Assembly (NCBI GenBank): GCA_963783105.1
Contig: CAWAMI010000004.1
Coordinates: 1 to 64,000, forward strand
Reading direction: 5' to 3'
Length of the DNA stretch: 64,000 nt
Origin: JAVEDQ01 sp963783105
GTDB lineage: Bacteria; Actinomycetota; Actinomycetes; Frankiales; Frankiaceae
The notes beneath the pieces are model-generated. The model had not been told where the DNA came from, searched no databases, and saw only the letters and a program-made list of their open reading frames with translations. Positions within the stretch are counted from its first letter, which is position 1, and each line of letters starts with the position of its first letter. Made by a program: the position numbers and the translations under genes. Below are positions 9,157 to 17,885 of this stretch, piece by piece.

Positions 9157-10635
9157 TCAGGCGTTCTTCTCGGTTGCCGGTCGGGCCGCCCTGCTCCTGG
9201 CGTGGGCGGCCACGTGGTGCACGCCCGACGGCCGGCCCGCACCGACCCAGCGCCGGTACAGAACCAGCGCGATCAGCACCGACGCGGCGATGCTGACGAC
9301 CGGCTCTCCCCGCCGCAGGTTGACCAGCAGCGTGAACCCGACGACCCCCACGCCGAACACGTTCAGGGCCAGGGAGCCGATCCGGCCCTCCCGTCGGGAG
9401 AACACGACCATCGCCGCCAACCCGGCCAGGAAGCTGATGAAGACGGCGACCGCGTAGAACAGCACGAGGCGCTGGTCCTCGCCGCCGGCCGCGGTCACCA
9501 CGCCGACGGCGATCACGGTGAACACCACGACCCCCCAGTAGGGCGTGTAGTGGCTGTTGGTCCGGCCCAGCAGAGCCGGCAGGATGCCGATCGTCCGGCC
9601 GTCCCCGTCGTCGGTCGCGGCCAGCGCCTTCAGCAGCCCCGGTCCCGCCTGGAACGAGCTGCTGGCGGCGGCGAGCAGCAGCAGGACGGTGACGACCTGG
9701 AAGGCCGCGTACACCGGTCCGGGGGCCGCGATCCGGGCGAGCTCGGCGATCTGGGTGTCGTCCGAATCGGGGATGCCGACCTGCAGGTGGTGGGCCTCGA
9801 GCGCCAGCCCGAGGGTGAGGGCGCCGACGATGCCGAGCGTCAACCAGAGCGTGACCCGCCCGAACAGCCGCTTGCCGTCGTCGCCCAGCTCTCCCAGCTG
9901 TGCGATCGCCGAGGAGGGGGCCTCGACGCCGGTGGCGAGCGCCATCGCGACGGGAAAGGCGAGCGCGACGGCGATCACCGGACGGTGCCCGGAGGTGCTG
10001 GTGATGACCCCCGTCGGGTGGACGGTCGCGCCCAGGCCGCACAGCAGCACGGTGGCGGCGAGCAGGAGGAAGCCGATGGTCATGGCGGCGAACAGCAGCC
10101 GCCCCAGGTGGCCGAGCCAGCTCACCCCGGCCACGAACAGGACGAGACCCAGCGCGAGCACCAGCCGGATCGGAGCGAGGGCGGGGACGTAGGCGATGAC
10201 GGCCGACGCGCCCGCCGAGACGCTGATCGCGATGGTGAGCACGAAGTCGACGATCAGCGCGCCGATCGGCAGGAACGCCCAACCCTCGCCGAAGGCCTCG
10301 CCCGTCGCGGCCGCGGCCCCGCCACCGCGCGGGTAGCGGGCCACGAGCTGCTGATAGTTCACGACGATCACCGCGATGATGCCCACGACCAGCGTCATCG
10401 TCGGGACGAGCAGCGCGAGGTCCCCCTCGAGGGCGCGGAGGGCGGCCTCGACCGCGTACGCCACGGAGGAGACCGGGTCGGCCATCACGGCGAACGCGAA
10501 CGCCAGCAACAGCACGGGACGGCTCCGGAACGCGGACGCGATGCGGGCCGAACGACCGGTCCGGGCCGAACGACCGGTCCGAGCCGAACGACGTCGGGTG
10601 CCCTCACCAGTGGGGGCACCGCCGCGCGTGGCCAC
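9157..10635 (-). CDS. APC-superfamily amino acid permease
   Basis: This is an integral membrane transporter of about 492 residues with roughly twelve hydrophobic segments. Features include the early ADPVSSVAYAVEAAL segment with its helix-breaking small residues (typical of APC helix 1), RYPRGGGAAAATGEAFG, and many later helices. The GTG at 10635 is the most likely start, with a GAGGAG run just upstream. The N-terminal tail is built from an in-frame 18-base tandem repeat (SARTGR units, 10548-10600). The cytoplasmic C-terminus is short and basic. Neighbours give no substrate hint. Family call is secure; substrate unknown. Confidence 0.85.
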   Translation of the reverse strand: MATRGGAPTGEGTRRRSARTGRSARTGRSARIASAFRSRPVLLLAFAFAVMADPVSSVAYAVEAALRALEGDLALLVPTMTLVVGIIAVIVVNYQQLVARYPRGGGAAAATGEAFGEGWAFLPIGALIVDFVLTIAISVSAGASAVIAYVPALAPIRLVLALGLVLFVAGVSWLGHLGRLLFAAMTIGFLLLAATVLLCGLGATVHPTGVITSTSGHRPVIAVALAFPVAMALATGVEAPSSAIAQLGELGDDGKRLFGRVTLWLTLGIVGALTLGLALEAHHLQVGIPDSDDTQIAELARIAAPGPVYAAFQVVTVLLLLAAASSSFQAGPGLLKALAATDDGDGRTIGILPALLGRTNSHYTPYWGVVVFTVIAVGVVTAAGGEDQRLVLFYAVAVFISFLAGLAAMVVFSRREGRIGSLALNVFGVGVVGFTLLVNLRRGEPVVSIAASVLIALVLYRRWVGAGRPSGVHHVAAHARSRAARPATEKNA

Positions 10636-10796
10636 CGCTCCTCTTACGTTGTGGACCCGTCGTCCCCGAGTGGCTCTCGCCGGCGGATCACGCCCGGGGG
10701 CCGACGCTACGCCGGGAGGGGCTCGGCTCGGATCGCGCCCCGCGGGCCAGATCGAGCAAGGGCCCGCCGTGGAACAGGCACCATCCCAAGTGCTAC

Positions 10797-10809
10797 CATG
10801 TGCTACATG
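10797..10809. promoter_or_regulatory. inverted repeat at the antitoxin start, probable autoregulatory operator
   Basis: The sequence CATGTGCTACATG is an inverted repeat with 5-base arms around GCT. It covers the antitoxin start codon and overlaps a direct repeat of TGCTAC. Phd/YefM antitoxins usually bind short palindromes at their own promoter, so this is a natural candidate operator. No binding data exist here. Confidence 0.4.
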
Positions 10810-11076
10810 GATCGGGTCGGCGTGCGCGAACTTCGCCAGAACCTCAGCGTCTATCTCCGCCGCGTCGCTCAGGGCGAGTCCCTCGAAGTGACCGAACGCG
10901 GTCATCCCGTGGCCGTGCTCGCCCCGTTGCCCGACCGAGGTGCCCTTCGATCCCTGGTCGCGAGCGGGCGTCTGCGTCCTGCGCAGGCCTCGTTGAAGGC
11001 CTTGCCGGAAGCGCTCAGCAGCGGGAGCACGCCCATCAGCGAGGTGCTGGCGGAGCAGCGGGCGCAGGAGCGGTGA
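10807..11076 (+). CDS. Phd/YefM family antitoxin
   Basis: This is an 89-residue antitoxin with the family N-terminus VGVRELRQNLSVYLRRVAQGESLEVTERG, which forms the DNA-binding and dimerisation part, and a variable C-terminal tail that would wrap the toxin. It normally neutralises its partner and represses the operon. The ATG at 10807 is used here; another in-frame ATG lies three codons upstream at 10798. The stop overlaps the start of the PIN toxin in a GTGA, the usual tight coupling of a toxin-antitoxin pair. Confidence 0.85.
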   Translation: MDRVGVRELRQNLSVYLRRVAQGESLEVTERGHPVAVLAPLPDRGALRSLVASGRLRPAQASLKALPEALSSGSTPISEVLAEQRAQER

Positions 11077-11462
11077 TCGCCTACGCGGACTCCTCGGCAC
11101 TGGTCAAGCTCGTCGTCGCCGAGTCGGAGAGCTCGGAGCTGAGGTCGGCGCTCTCGGCGTTCGACGCCGTTGTCAGCAGCGAGCTCTCGGTCGTCGAGGT
11201 GACGCGCGCGGCCATCAAGGTTGCCGGGAATCGGGGAGGGTCTCGGGCGGCGGCGCTGCTCGACAGTATTTCCCTCCTCCGCATCGATCGAGCGGTACTT
11301 GATCGCGCGGCGGTCCTGGTCCCGCCCACCCTGCGGTCGTTGGACGCCATCCACGTCGCATCGGCCCTCGAACTCGGCGAGCCGACGACGGCCGTCGCGT
11401 ACGACGAGCGGCTTCTGCTGGCCGCGAGCGCCAACGGGTTGGCCACGGCGTCCCCACGCTGA
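11073..11462 (+). CDS. PIN-domain ribonuclease toxin (VapC-like)
   Basis: The 129-residue protein is a single PIN domain. The acidic metal-binding set is complete: D6 in YADSSALV, E42 in SVVEVTRA, D91 in SLDAIHVASAL and D111 in VAYDERLL. Such toxins cleave RNA, often tRNA or rRNA, when the antitoxin is lost. The GTG start at 11073 overlaps the antitoxin stop by four bases. The pairing of a PIN toxin with a Phd/YefM-type rather than AbrB- or RHH-type antitoxin is known in actinobacteria. Activity looks intact. Confidence 0.88.
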   Translation: MIAYADSSALVKLVVAESESSELRSALSAFDAVVSSELSVVEVTRAAIKVAGNRGGSRAAALLDSISLLRIDRAVLDRAAVLVPPTLRSLDAIHVASALELGEPTTAVAYDERLLLAASANGLATASPR

Positions 11463-11500
11463 GCCCGACGGCTGCTGGCCCGGCGCCGGACGTCGGAACC

Positions 11501-13126
11501 TCAGACGGCCCCGGCCTTGCGCAGCACCGCCAGCGCGGCCGGCAGCGTGGTGAGCTGCTTGGCGAAGTCGGCCGGGGTCGCGATCTTCCACGCCTCGGTG
11601 CGGACGTAGCAGCGGACGGCGGCGTCGAACGCGGCTCCGCCGACGGCCGCGCGGGCGGCGTGCAGGGCGGTGGTGCCGGCGCCGTAGACGACGGCCTGGT
11701 ACAGCACGTAGTCGCGGCCGAAGGAGGCCATCGAGCGGCCCACCTTGTCGTCGCCGACGGGCTGGGAGTAGGCGGCGGCGTTGTCGTCGATGAGCGACTC
11801 GGCGTAGGTGGCGAACGCCTCGTCCAGCCAGGGGGAGCGGGCCTGGTCGTTGCCGACGAGCCCGTAGAACCACTGGTGGGCGAGCTCGTGGGTGACGACG
11901 ACGCGGGCGCTGGCCGGGTCGGGCTGCGGCAGGACGAGCGCCACCCCCGGGTACTCGAGGCCGGAGGCGACGAGGCCGGGCACGGCGACGACGGTCAGCG
12001 TGCGGAAGGGGACGGGGCCGAACAGCCCGGTCAGGGCCGGCAGCGCCCGGCGCGCCTCGCCGACGAGCAGCGAGGGGGCCATCGGCACGCCCGGCGCGAC
12101 GGCGGCGACGACCGACACCGGCTGGCCGCCGGCCTGCACGGTGGCGGTCTGCACCCGCAGCGGCCCGGCCACGACCGCGACGTCGCGGTGGGCGACCGCC
12201 TCGAAGCGCCACAGGCGACGGCCTGCGCCGGCGGGCACCGGAGCAGGTTCGCGGACGCCGTTGCCCGAGGCGACGACGGTGTCCGCCTCCGGGGCGGTCA
12301 CGGCGATCGACGTGTTCGCGGCCTCGCTGTCCTGCGTCTCGCCGGGCAGGGGCGACGCCGGGTCGCGGTCCCAGCCGACGCCCTTCTTCCACGCCAGCAG
12401 CGGATGCCCGCTGCCCCAGTAGCTGGTCCGGCCGTCGGTGCCGAACCGGTCCCAGGTGACGGGCGGCAGCCGCAGCGTGAAGGCGAGGTCGGCCTGCACC
12501 GTCTCGCCGGCGGGCACGGTCCGGTTCAGCGGGATGCTGAGTGAGGTGCCCTGGGTGCCGCTGCGCGCGCCGAGCGCGGAGGTCCGGAACGCCCCGGCGC
12601 CCGGGCTGGTGGCCTTGGTGACGGTCAGGCTCGCGTCGCGCCGCCCGCCCTCCGGACCGTTGGGCCAGAGCCGGAAGACGACCTCGGTGATCGGTTGGTC
12701 GGGGGTGAAGCTGACCGACTCCGTGCCCCGGACCGTCCGGTGGTCGGCGGAGAGGTCGAAGGTCAACGCCACGGTGGGGCGCTTCGGGTCGGGCGCGGCG
12801 TAGCCGGCGACCGGGCAGACGGGCACGCGCACGGCCGCACTCGCCCGGGGGCTCGCCGGAACGGTCGCGGGGACGCTCGCCTTCGCCGCCTGATCCGCCG
12901 CGACGCGGGGCACGGAGTCGCGGGCCAGCGCGGGAAGCGCGTGGTCCGGGGGCAGCGTGGCGGCGGCGAGCGGCTGATCGGGCGCGGGTGCCGGGGCGGC
13001 GGCCGCCGGGACGGGCCCGCCCGCGGCCGGGGCGTGGGCGCAGCCGGCGAGCAGGGCGCCCGCCACGACGAGCGCTACCGCTGCCGGCCGCCGACCGATC
13101 GGACGGCGGGAGGGGGAGACGTCCAT
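11501..13126 (-). CDS. M1-like zinc metallopeptidase lipoprotein
   Basis: The 541-residue protein begins with a lipoprotein signal ending in the lipobox LLAGC, followed by an Ala/Pro-rich linker. An N-terminal beta-sandwich region (RPTVALTFDLSADHRTVRG onward) precedes a gluzincin catalytic domain: HELAHQWF at about residues 410-418 and the third zinc ligand in WLDEAFATY about 20 residues later. This matches M1 aminopeptidase-like proteins anchored outside the cell. It lies 82 bases downstream of the DUF4012 gene on the same strand, with the LPFTG gene before that, so all three may form one transcript. The GAMEN exopeptidase motif was not recognised, so exopeptidase activity is not certain. 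Confidence 0.85.
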   Translation of the reverse strand: MDVSPSRRPIGRRPAAVALVVAGALLAGCAHAPAAGGPVPAAAAPAPAPDQPLAAATLPPDHALPALARDSVPRVAADQAAKASVPATVPASPRASAAVRVPVCPVAGYAAPDPKRPTVALTFDLSADHRTVRGTESVSFTPDQPITEVVFRLWPNGPEGGRRDASLTVTKATSPGAGAFRTSALGARSGTQGTSLSIPLNRTVPAGETVQADLAFTLRLPPVTWDRFGTDGRTSYWGSGHPLLAWKKGVGWDRDPASPLPGETQDSEAANTSIAVTAPEADTVVASGNGVREPAPVPAGAGRRLWRFEAVAHRDVAVVAGPLRVQTATVQAGGQPVSVVAAVAPGVPMAPSLLVGEARRALPALTGLFGPVPFRTLTVVAVPGLVASGLEYPGVALVLPQPDPASARVVVTHELAHQWFYGLVGNDQARSPWLDEAFATYAESLIDDNAAAYSQPVGDDKVGRSMASFGRDYVLYQAVVYGAGTTALHAARAAVGGAAFDAAVRCYVRTEAWKIATPADFAKQLTTLPAALAVLRKAGAV

Positions 13127-13208
13127 GCATCGGCTATCGACCGGGAACGCCGCCCGTTCAACTCGCCCGACCGATCGAGCGGCTCACCTGGGACTGCTCC
13201 GACGACGG

Positions 13209-14962
13209 TCAGTGGCAGGAATCGTCCAACCGGACGGCCATCGGCTTCGCGAGCGGCTGGACCGGGACGACCACGGGTTGCGGCGACCGCGGCTCGGTGT
13301 ACTCGACGACGAGTGGTCCGGCTCTGCCCGGCGGGGATCTCCTCGTCGAAGTCGTAGACGGGCCGTCCGCGTTCCCGGCCGACGCCGACCTTCACCGGTC
13401 GTCCGTCGACCGCGGCGCCGGTCAGCTCCGCGTCGCGGGTGACGTACATCGCGACCAGGGTCCGGCTCTCGCCGGGGGGAGTGGCCCGCTGGTCGGAGCG
13501 GCCGCCGATGTAGTTGGGCAGCCCGGTCGCGGGTGCCGTGTTCTTCAGCGTGAACGTCGCGCGCACCAGCGCGGCGGTCGGAGTCGCACCGGACGACCTC
13601 GCGCGTCAGCGTCCGCTCGACGTAGTAGTCCAGCTTGTTGCCGCCGCCGTTGTTGATGACCGGCATGACGAACGGACCCGACTCGTCGAGCACGTTCCCG
13701 GCGAGCGGCGTGCCGTCGATGACCGCCTGCTCCTCGGGATGCGCGGACCAGAGCAGGACGCGGTGTTCGCCGGCGGCCCGCCCGAGCGCGGTCAGCAGCG
13801 CGGCGCTGCGGCCGTCGCCGCCGCTGAACCGGTCGAAGGCCTTCTCCGCGAGCTCGGTGAGCAGCTCCTTGCGGCGCTCGTTGTCGTCCGGGTACTTGAA
13901 GTACTCGGTCGACAGCGTCCACTGCGCGACGTTGTCGCCGGTCAGCACCTCGCCGTCGGACAGGCGCACCGGTCCCGTCACCTTGAGCACGTAGCCGAGG
14001 GCGACGGGGTCCACCGCGATGACGCCGTCGACGGGCTGGCCGGTCTGTTTCTCCCACAGCTTCTGCCAGATCTCCGCGGCCCACGGGTAGTGCGGGGTGG
14101 CGTTGGCGTTGCGCCAGCCGCGGTCGACGTCGCCGGCGCGCCAGCGGGCGTTGAACTCGGGGCCGAGGTCGACGACGGGCGTGTCCGCGTCCTTCAGGTC
14201 GCTGTCGCTGCCGGTCCGCTCGCGGTGGAGGTCGCCGTTCTCGGCGCGCATGACGGTGAAGGATCCGGCGAGCCCGCCCGTGCCGCGCGCCTCCGCCGGG
14301 TTCTGGAACATCACGAGGTAGCGGCGCGGGCCGTTCTCGCCGAGCATGGCCGGCCCGATGCGGGCGGCGCGGGTGGCGCCGTCGAGGCTGCCGGCGAGGC
14401 TGGCGAGCTGGTCGTCCAGCTCGGTGCGGGCGTTGGCGACGGGACCCACGACGCCGGTCTCCGGCAGGTCGGCGAGGGACGCCCGGGCGTTGGCGAGCGC
14501 GGAGTCGGCCCGCTCGAGGTGCGGGGAGGCGGCCGTGAGCCGGGCGAGCTGGAGGGAGCCGTCGCTGCGGCGGACCTTCGCGGGATCGAGCTGGTCCGCG
14601 GCGTTCACCAGCTCGGGAAGCGTCCCGTCGGCCAGCTCGTCGGCGCTCTTGGCGAGACCGCTGCTGGTCTCGAAGGTGCGGCCGAGGACGGGGATGTGCG
14701 AGGCGACCCACCACACGGGGTCGGAGGTCAGCCGCTGTGCGGAACCGGCGTCGTCGCGGATGGAGGCGAGGCCGGGGTTCAGCCGATCCGTCCGGCCGTT
14801 CGTGACGTCCTTCTGCAGCCTCGACACCTCGGAGCGCACGTCGAGGAGATGCTTGCGGGCGAGCAGCGCCGTCCCGCCGAGCCACGCGGACAGGAGCAGG
14901 AACAACACGACGACGCCCCCGACTCCGAAGAGAAGGGGACGTCGTCGGATTGCGGAGATCAT
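13209..14962 (-). CDS. DUF4012 membrane-anchored protein, two frameshifts
   Basis: This is a DUF4012 protein of about 584 residues after correction. One N-terminal helix (about residues 10-33) is followed by a helical extracellular region, then the family core with GENGPRRYLVMFQNPAEARGTG and later HYPWAAEIW and DGVIAVDPVALGYVL. The frame changes near 13590 and again near 13310, giving a C-terminus that reads VVEYTEPRSPQPVVVP and stops at 13209. The family is common in actinobacterial envelopes; its function is not established. It follows the LPFTG gene and precedes the M1-like peptidase. A 26-base palindrome sits immediately upstream of its ATG. A diverged paralogue is at 44185. Confidence 0.8.
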
Positions 14963-14966
14963 GGGA

Positions 14967-14992
14967 TCAGGGTGACCGATCGGTCACCCTGA
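14967..14992. promoter_or_regulatory. 26-bp perfect palindrome between LPFTG gene and DUF4012 gene
   Basis: Each 13-base half (TCAGGGTGACCGA and its exact complement) meets at a central GATC with no spacer. It starts four bases upstream of the DUF4012 ATG and occupies the place where a ribosome site would be; no Shine-Dalgarno sequence is visible there. It could be an operator for a dimeric regulator, a hairpin that ends or attenuates the LPFTG transcript, or a structure controlling DUF4012 translation. Confidence 0.6.
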
Positions 14993-15007
14993 AGCGTGGA
15001 GCGCAGC

Positions 15008-15439
15008 TCAGGCGAGCGCGGACGAGTCGCGACGCCGACGCGCCGCGACGACCACGATCGAACCCGCGCCGATGGCGCCGACGCCGAGCGCGACCGCCGT
15101 CGCCAGCTCGAAGCCCGTGAACGGCAGGCCGCTGGTGCCCGTGCCGGTCCCGGTGCCGGCTCCGTTGCCGGACACCTCGCCACCGTTGCTGAACGTGACC
15201 GTGCCGAGGCCCGGGTTGCCGGAGACGTTGCCGTTGTCGCCGCCGTTGATCGTGCCCGGGTTGCCGGGGCTACCGGGGCCGCTGGGGGCGCCGGGGCCGC
15301 CCTCGGCACCTGGGCCCTCGCCGCCGATCGGCGGCGGTTGCGGGTAGTCGGCCGGCGCAGCGAAGGCGACACCACCGGACAGGACGGATGCGGCGACGAC
15401 GCCACCGGCAACAGCGAGACGAACAGTGCGTCGGCTCAT
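15008..15439 (-). CDS. LPXTG-type (LPFTG) cell-wall surface protein
   Basis: This 143-residue sortase substrate has a signal peptide (residues 1-28, cleavage after AFA), a Gly/Pro/Asn-rich low-complexity middle of about 75 residues, and a complete sorting signal: LPFTG at 105-109, a hydrophobic helix (about 110-133) and a basic RRRR tail. The ATG at 15439 follows a strong G-rich ribosome site (AAGGGGG). It is divergent from a class E sortase gene about 190 bases away, which is the likely enzyme. With so little folded sequence it is probably a spacer-like or repetitive wall protein; no binding domain is recognised. Confidence 0.88.
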   Translation of the reverse strand: MSRRTVRLAVAGGVVAASVLSGGVAFAAPADYPQPPPIGGEGPGAEGGPGAPSGPGSPGNPGTINGGDNGNVSGNPGLGTVTFSNGGEVSGNGAGTGTGTGTSGLPFTGFELATAVALGVGAIGAGSIVVVAARRRRDSSALA

Positions 15440-15627
15440 ATGGCAACCCCCTTGTTTCGACAGAGAGTAGCCGACGTGGAGGAGGCGTACACCCCGGGTT
15501 CGACAATTTCCCGAAAACGCTGAATAGCCCGAACGGGTGAATGATTCTTGCTCGATGGCGGCGATGGCAGCTGTCCGGCGTTGTGCGCCGACCGCATGGT
15601 GCCGCATCTCCTGCCGATAATGGCCTC

Positions 15628-16344
15628 GTGACGGACCTCCGCGAGCGCTCCGCCGACCGCGGCCGGGCGCCGCGGCGGCGCACGACGGGAGACCGCGTCC
15701 GGCTGGGCTTCGAGGTGCTCGGCGAGCTGCTGATCACGTTCGGTGTCGTGGTCCTGCTGTTCGCGGTCTACGAGCTCAAGGTCACCGACTGGCAGACCGC
15801 GGCGACGCAGCGGGGGCTGGCCAGCGACCTGCAGCAGGCCTGGTCGGGGGCGGGTCCGGGGCGCCCCGGTGGGCCGGACCCCACCGTCGAACCCGTGGAG
15901 GGCAAGCCCTTCGCCGTCCTGCGCATCCCGCGCCTCGGGGACGACTACTCGCGCGTGGTCGTCGAGGGCGTCAGCCACGCCGACCTGCAGAAGGGCCCGG
16001 GGCACTATCCGGGCACCGCGCTGCCCGGGGCCGTGGGGAACACCGTCATCAGCGGCCATCGCACCACCTACGGCGCTCCGTTCAGCAACGTGGACGCGCT
16101 CCGGCCGGGGGACGTCATCGACATCCAGGTCCGGTACCGCACCTATCACTACCGGGTCACCGGCACCCGGATCGTCTCGCCCGACGCGCGCGAGGTGCTG
16201 CTGCCGGTGCCGGACCGGCCGGGCGTCGTGCCCACCGAGCGCCTGCTCACGTTGACCACGTGCAACCCCAAATACTCCGCCGCGCAGCGACTCGTCGTCG
16301 TCGCCCAGATGAAGCCGGGGGATTACACCGACGCTCCGGCGTGA
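15628..16344 (+). CDS. class E sortase
   Basis: This 238-residue transpeptidase joins LPXTG-type proteins to the cell wall. It has a cytoplasmic basic N-terminus, one membrane anchor (about residues 31-50) and an extracellular sortase domain. The catalytic triad is complete: H144 in VISGHRTTYGAPF, C212 in LTTCNP and R221 in AAQRLVV. The Y in TYG after the His is typical of class E enzymes. The GTG at 15628 is chosen because upstream codons look non-coding. It is divergent from the LPFTG protein gene, suggesting a dedicated enzyme-substrate pair. Confidence is high. Confidence 0.92.
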   Translation: MTDLRERSADRGRAPRRRTTGDRVRLGFEVLGELLITFGVVVLLFAVYELKVTDWQTAATQRGLASDLQQAWSGAGPGRPGGPDPTVEPVEGKPFAVLRIPRLGDDYSRVVVEGVSHADLQKGPGHYPGTALPGAVGNTVISGHRTTYGAPFSNVDALRPGDVIDIQVRYRTYHYRVTGTRIVSPDAREVLLPVPDRPGVVPTERLLTLTTCNPKYSAAQRLVVVAQMKPGDYTDAPA

Positions 16345-16460
16345 CCCTTGGTTGCACGCCCCGCAATACCCGGTCCCGAGGCACGTTCTTGTTTCAGATA
16401 CCCGTTTCTTGTGCTGTGCTCGGCCGTTGTGTTCGACGAACGAGGGGGCATAGGGGCGTC

Positions 16461-17357
16461 ATGACACTGAGTGAGCAGACCGCGGGGGGATGGTTGCGGA
16501 CGCGCCCGGGGACGTCGCTGCTCCTGCAACCACGCGTCCGCTACTCCGCGCTCGTTCTCGCACTCCTGCTTGGCGTCGCCACGCCACTGAGCGTGATGGC
16601 CGTGGGGAACAGTCCGGACAGCTACACGGTGCGGCCCGGCGACACGATCAGCAGCATCGCCGCCCGTCTCGACGTGCCGGGCGGTTGGGACGCGCTCTAC
16701 GCGGCGAACCGTCAGACGATCGGGGCCGACCCGGATCGCCTGCGCGTGGGGATGCAGCTGCGCGTCCCGAGGACTCCGCCGCCCCCGGCGGTCGTCGCCC
16801 CGGACGGCAGTTACGCCGTGCGGGCGGGCGACACGCTCTCCACCATCGCCGACGAGCTCGCCGTGCGCGGCGGGCGGGCCGCGCTGTACGAGGCGAACCG
16901 GACCCGCATCGGCACCGATCCGGACCATCTCGTGGTCGGGACGCGGCTGACCGTTCCCGGGGCGCGCGCTCCGCTGACGTCGTCGGTTCCTGCTCCCTCG
17001 AAGCCGTCGTCCTCCCAGCCGCCGGCGGCCGCGCCGGCGCCGCCCCCGTCGAACCAGGCCGCCGCGCCGCCGGCGGATCTGGCGAACGACACCCGGGTGG
17101 CCGCCGCTGCTGCTCGATCTGAACAGCAGAACGGGCTCGCCGGCCGCGCGCTCGTCGGGGTGGGGGCCGTCGCGCTGCTCACCGTCGTGATCGCGTTTTT
17201 CCGGCGGCGCAGGCCCGCGCTGCATCCGTCCGCCGTGCACCCAAGCTCGTCGGTGGTGGCGGCCATGGCCAGGCCGGGTCAGCATGCGACGTCGGCCGAC
17301 GATGGCGAGGTGCGCCTCGTCGACCCCTCGACGCCACTCACCAAATCGAGCCGGTAG
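16461..17357 (+). CDS. two-LysM membrane protein
   Basis: This is a 298-residue envelope protein. A hydrophobic signal or anchor (about residues 28-48) is followed by two LysM peptidoglycan-binding domains, YTVRPGDTISSIAARL at about 55-101 and YAVRAGDTLSTIADEL at about 118-165. A Pro/Ala/Ser-rich linker and a C-terminal membrane helix (about 230-250) with a basic flank come next. It should sit in the membrane and bind peptidoglycan glycan chains. The ATG at 16461 is the first good start, following a GGGG run. A close paralogue lies convergently at 17875-18886, with a zinc-ribbon protein between them. Confidence 0.88.
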   Translation: MTLSEQTAGGWLRTRPGTSLLLQPRVRYSALVLALLLGVATPLSVMAVGNSPDSYTVRPGDTISSIAARLDVPGGWDALYAANRQTIGADPDRLRVGMQLRVPRTPPPPAVVAPDGSYAVRAGDTLSTIADELAVRGGRAALYEANRTRIGTDPDHLVVGTRLTVPGARAPLTSSVPAPSKPSSSQPPAAAPAPPPSNQAAAPPADLANDTRVAAAAARSEQQNGLAGRALVGVGAVALLTVVIAFFRRRRPALHPSAVHPSSSVVAAMARPGQHATSADDGEVRLVDPSTPLTKSSR

Positions 17358-17393
17358 CGGCACAGAACGCTTCTTCGAAGTAACAATCAGTTC

Positions 17394-17885
17394 GTGGTTG
17401 GGAGCCTGGTCGCCTACGCGTTGCTGCTTTTCGACGTCCTGGTGATCGCCGTCGTTGTCGTTCTGGTCGTGGCCGCGCTGATTCGGCTCCTGCCCGGAGG
17501 CCGTTCCGCGGCGCGCCGGAGGACCGGTACCTCCCGGTCGCGTCGGTCTCGTGCGCCTGAGCGTTCGGCTCCCGTGGGCCCGGCGACTGCGGGTCCGGCG
17601 CCGGCGGGTCCGGCTCCGGCGGGTCCGGCGCCGTCCGGTTTCGGCGCCGCCGACGGGGCGCGCCGGCGCCGCTGTGACAACTGCCGCAGCAGCTGGGTGG
17701 GGGAGCCGGGGTCGGACGCCTCCCGCCTTCGCCTCCGACTCCGTCGAGCAGCCCGGCGTCGGGCCCGCCGCCGGGGTCAGCCGGTACCGGCGTGGGCAGC
17801 GCGGCGCGGTTGGGACCGCTGCCCGAGTTGCTTCTCCAGCGATGTGCGGGACTCCCGCCGCCAGGACGACGCCGTCAGGCGCTGA
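17394..17885 (+). CDS. small membrane protein with a C-terminal zinc ribbon
   Basis: This 163-residue protein starts with a strong transmembrane helix (about residues 5-32), continues with a basic stretch and a repeated GPAPA linker, and ends with two cysteine knuckles: CDNC near residue 93 and CPSC near residue 143. The arrangement suggests a membrane-tethered zinc ribbon of unknown role. The GTG at 17394 lies 36 bases after the LysM gene stop, so they are probably co-transcribed. Its 3' end overlaps the convergent LysM gene by 11 bases. The Arg-rich segment between the two knuckles is odd and could reflect a frame error. Confidence 0.6.
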   Translation: MVGSLVAYALLLFDVLVIAVVVVLVVAALIRLLPGGRSAARRRTGTSRSRRSRAPERSAPVGPATAGPAPAGPAPAGPAPSGFGAADGARRRRCDNCRSSWVGEPGSDASRLRLRLRRAARRRARRRGQPVPAWAARRGWDRCPSCFSSDVRDSRRQDDAVRR

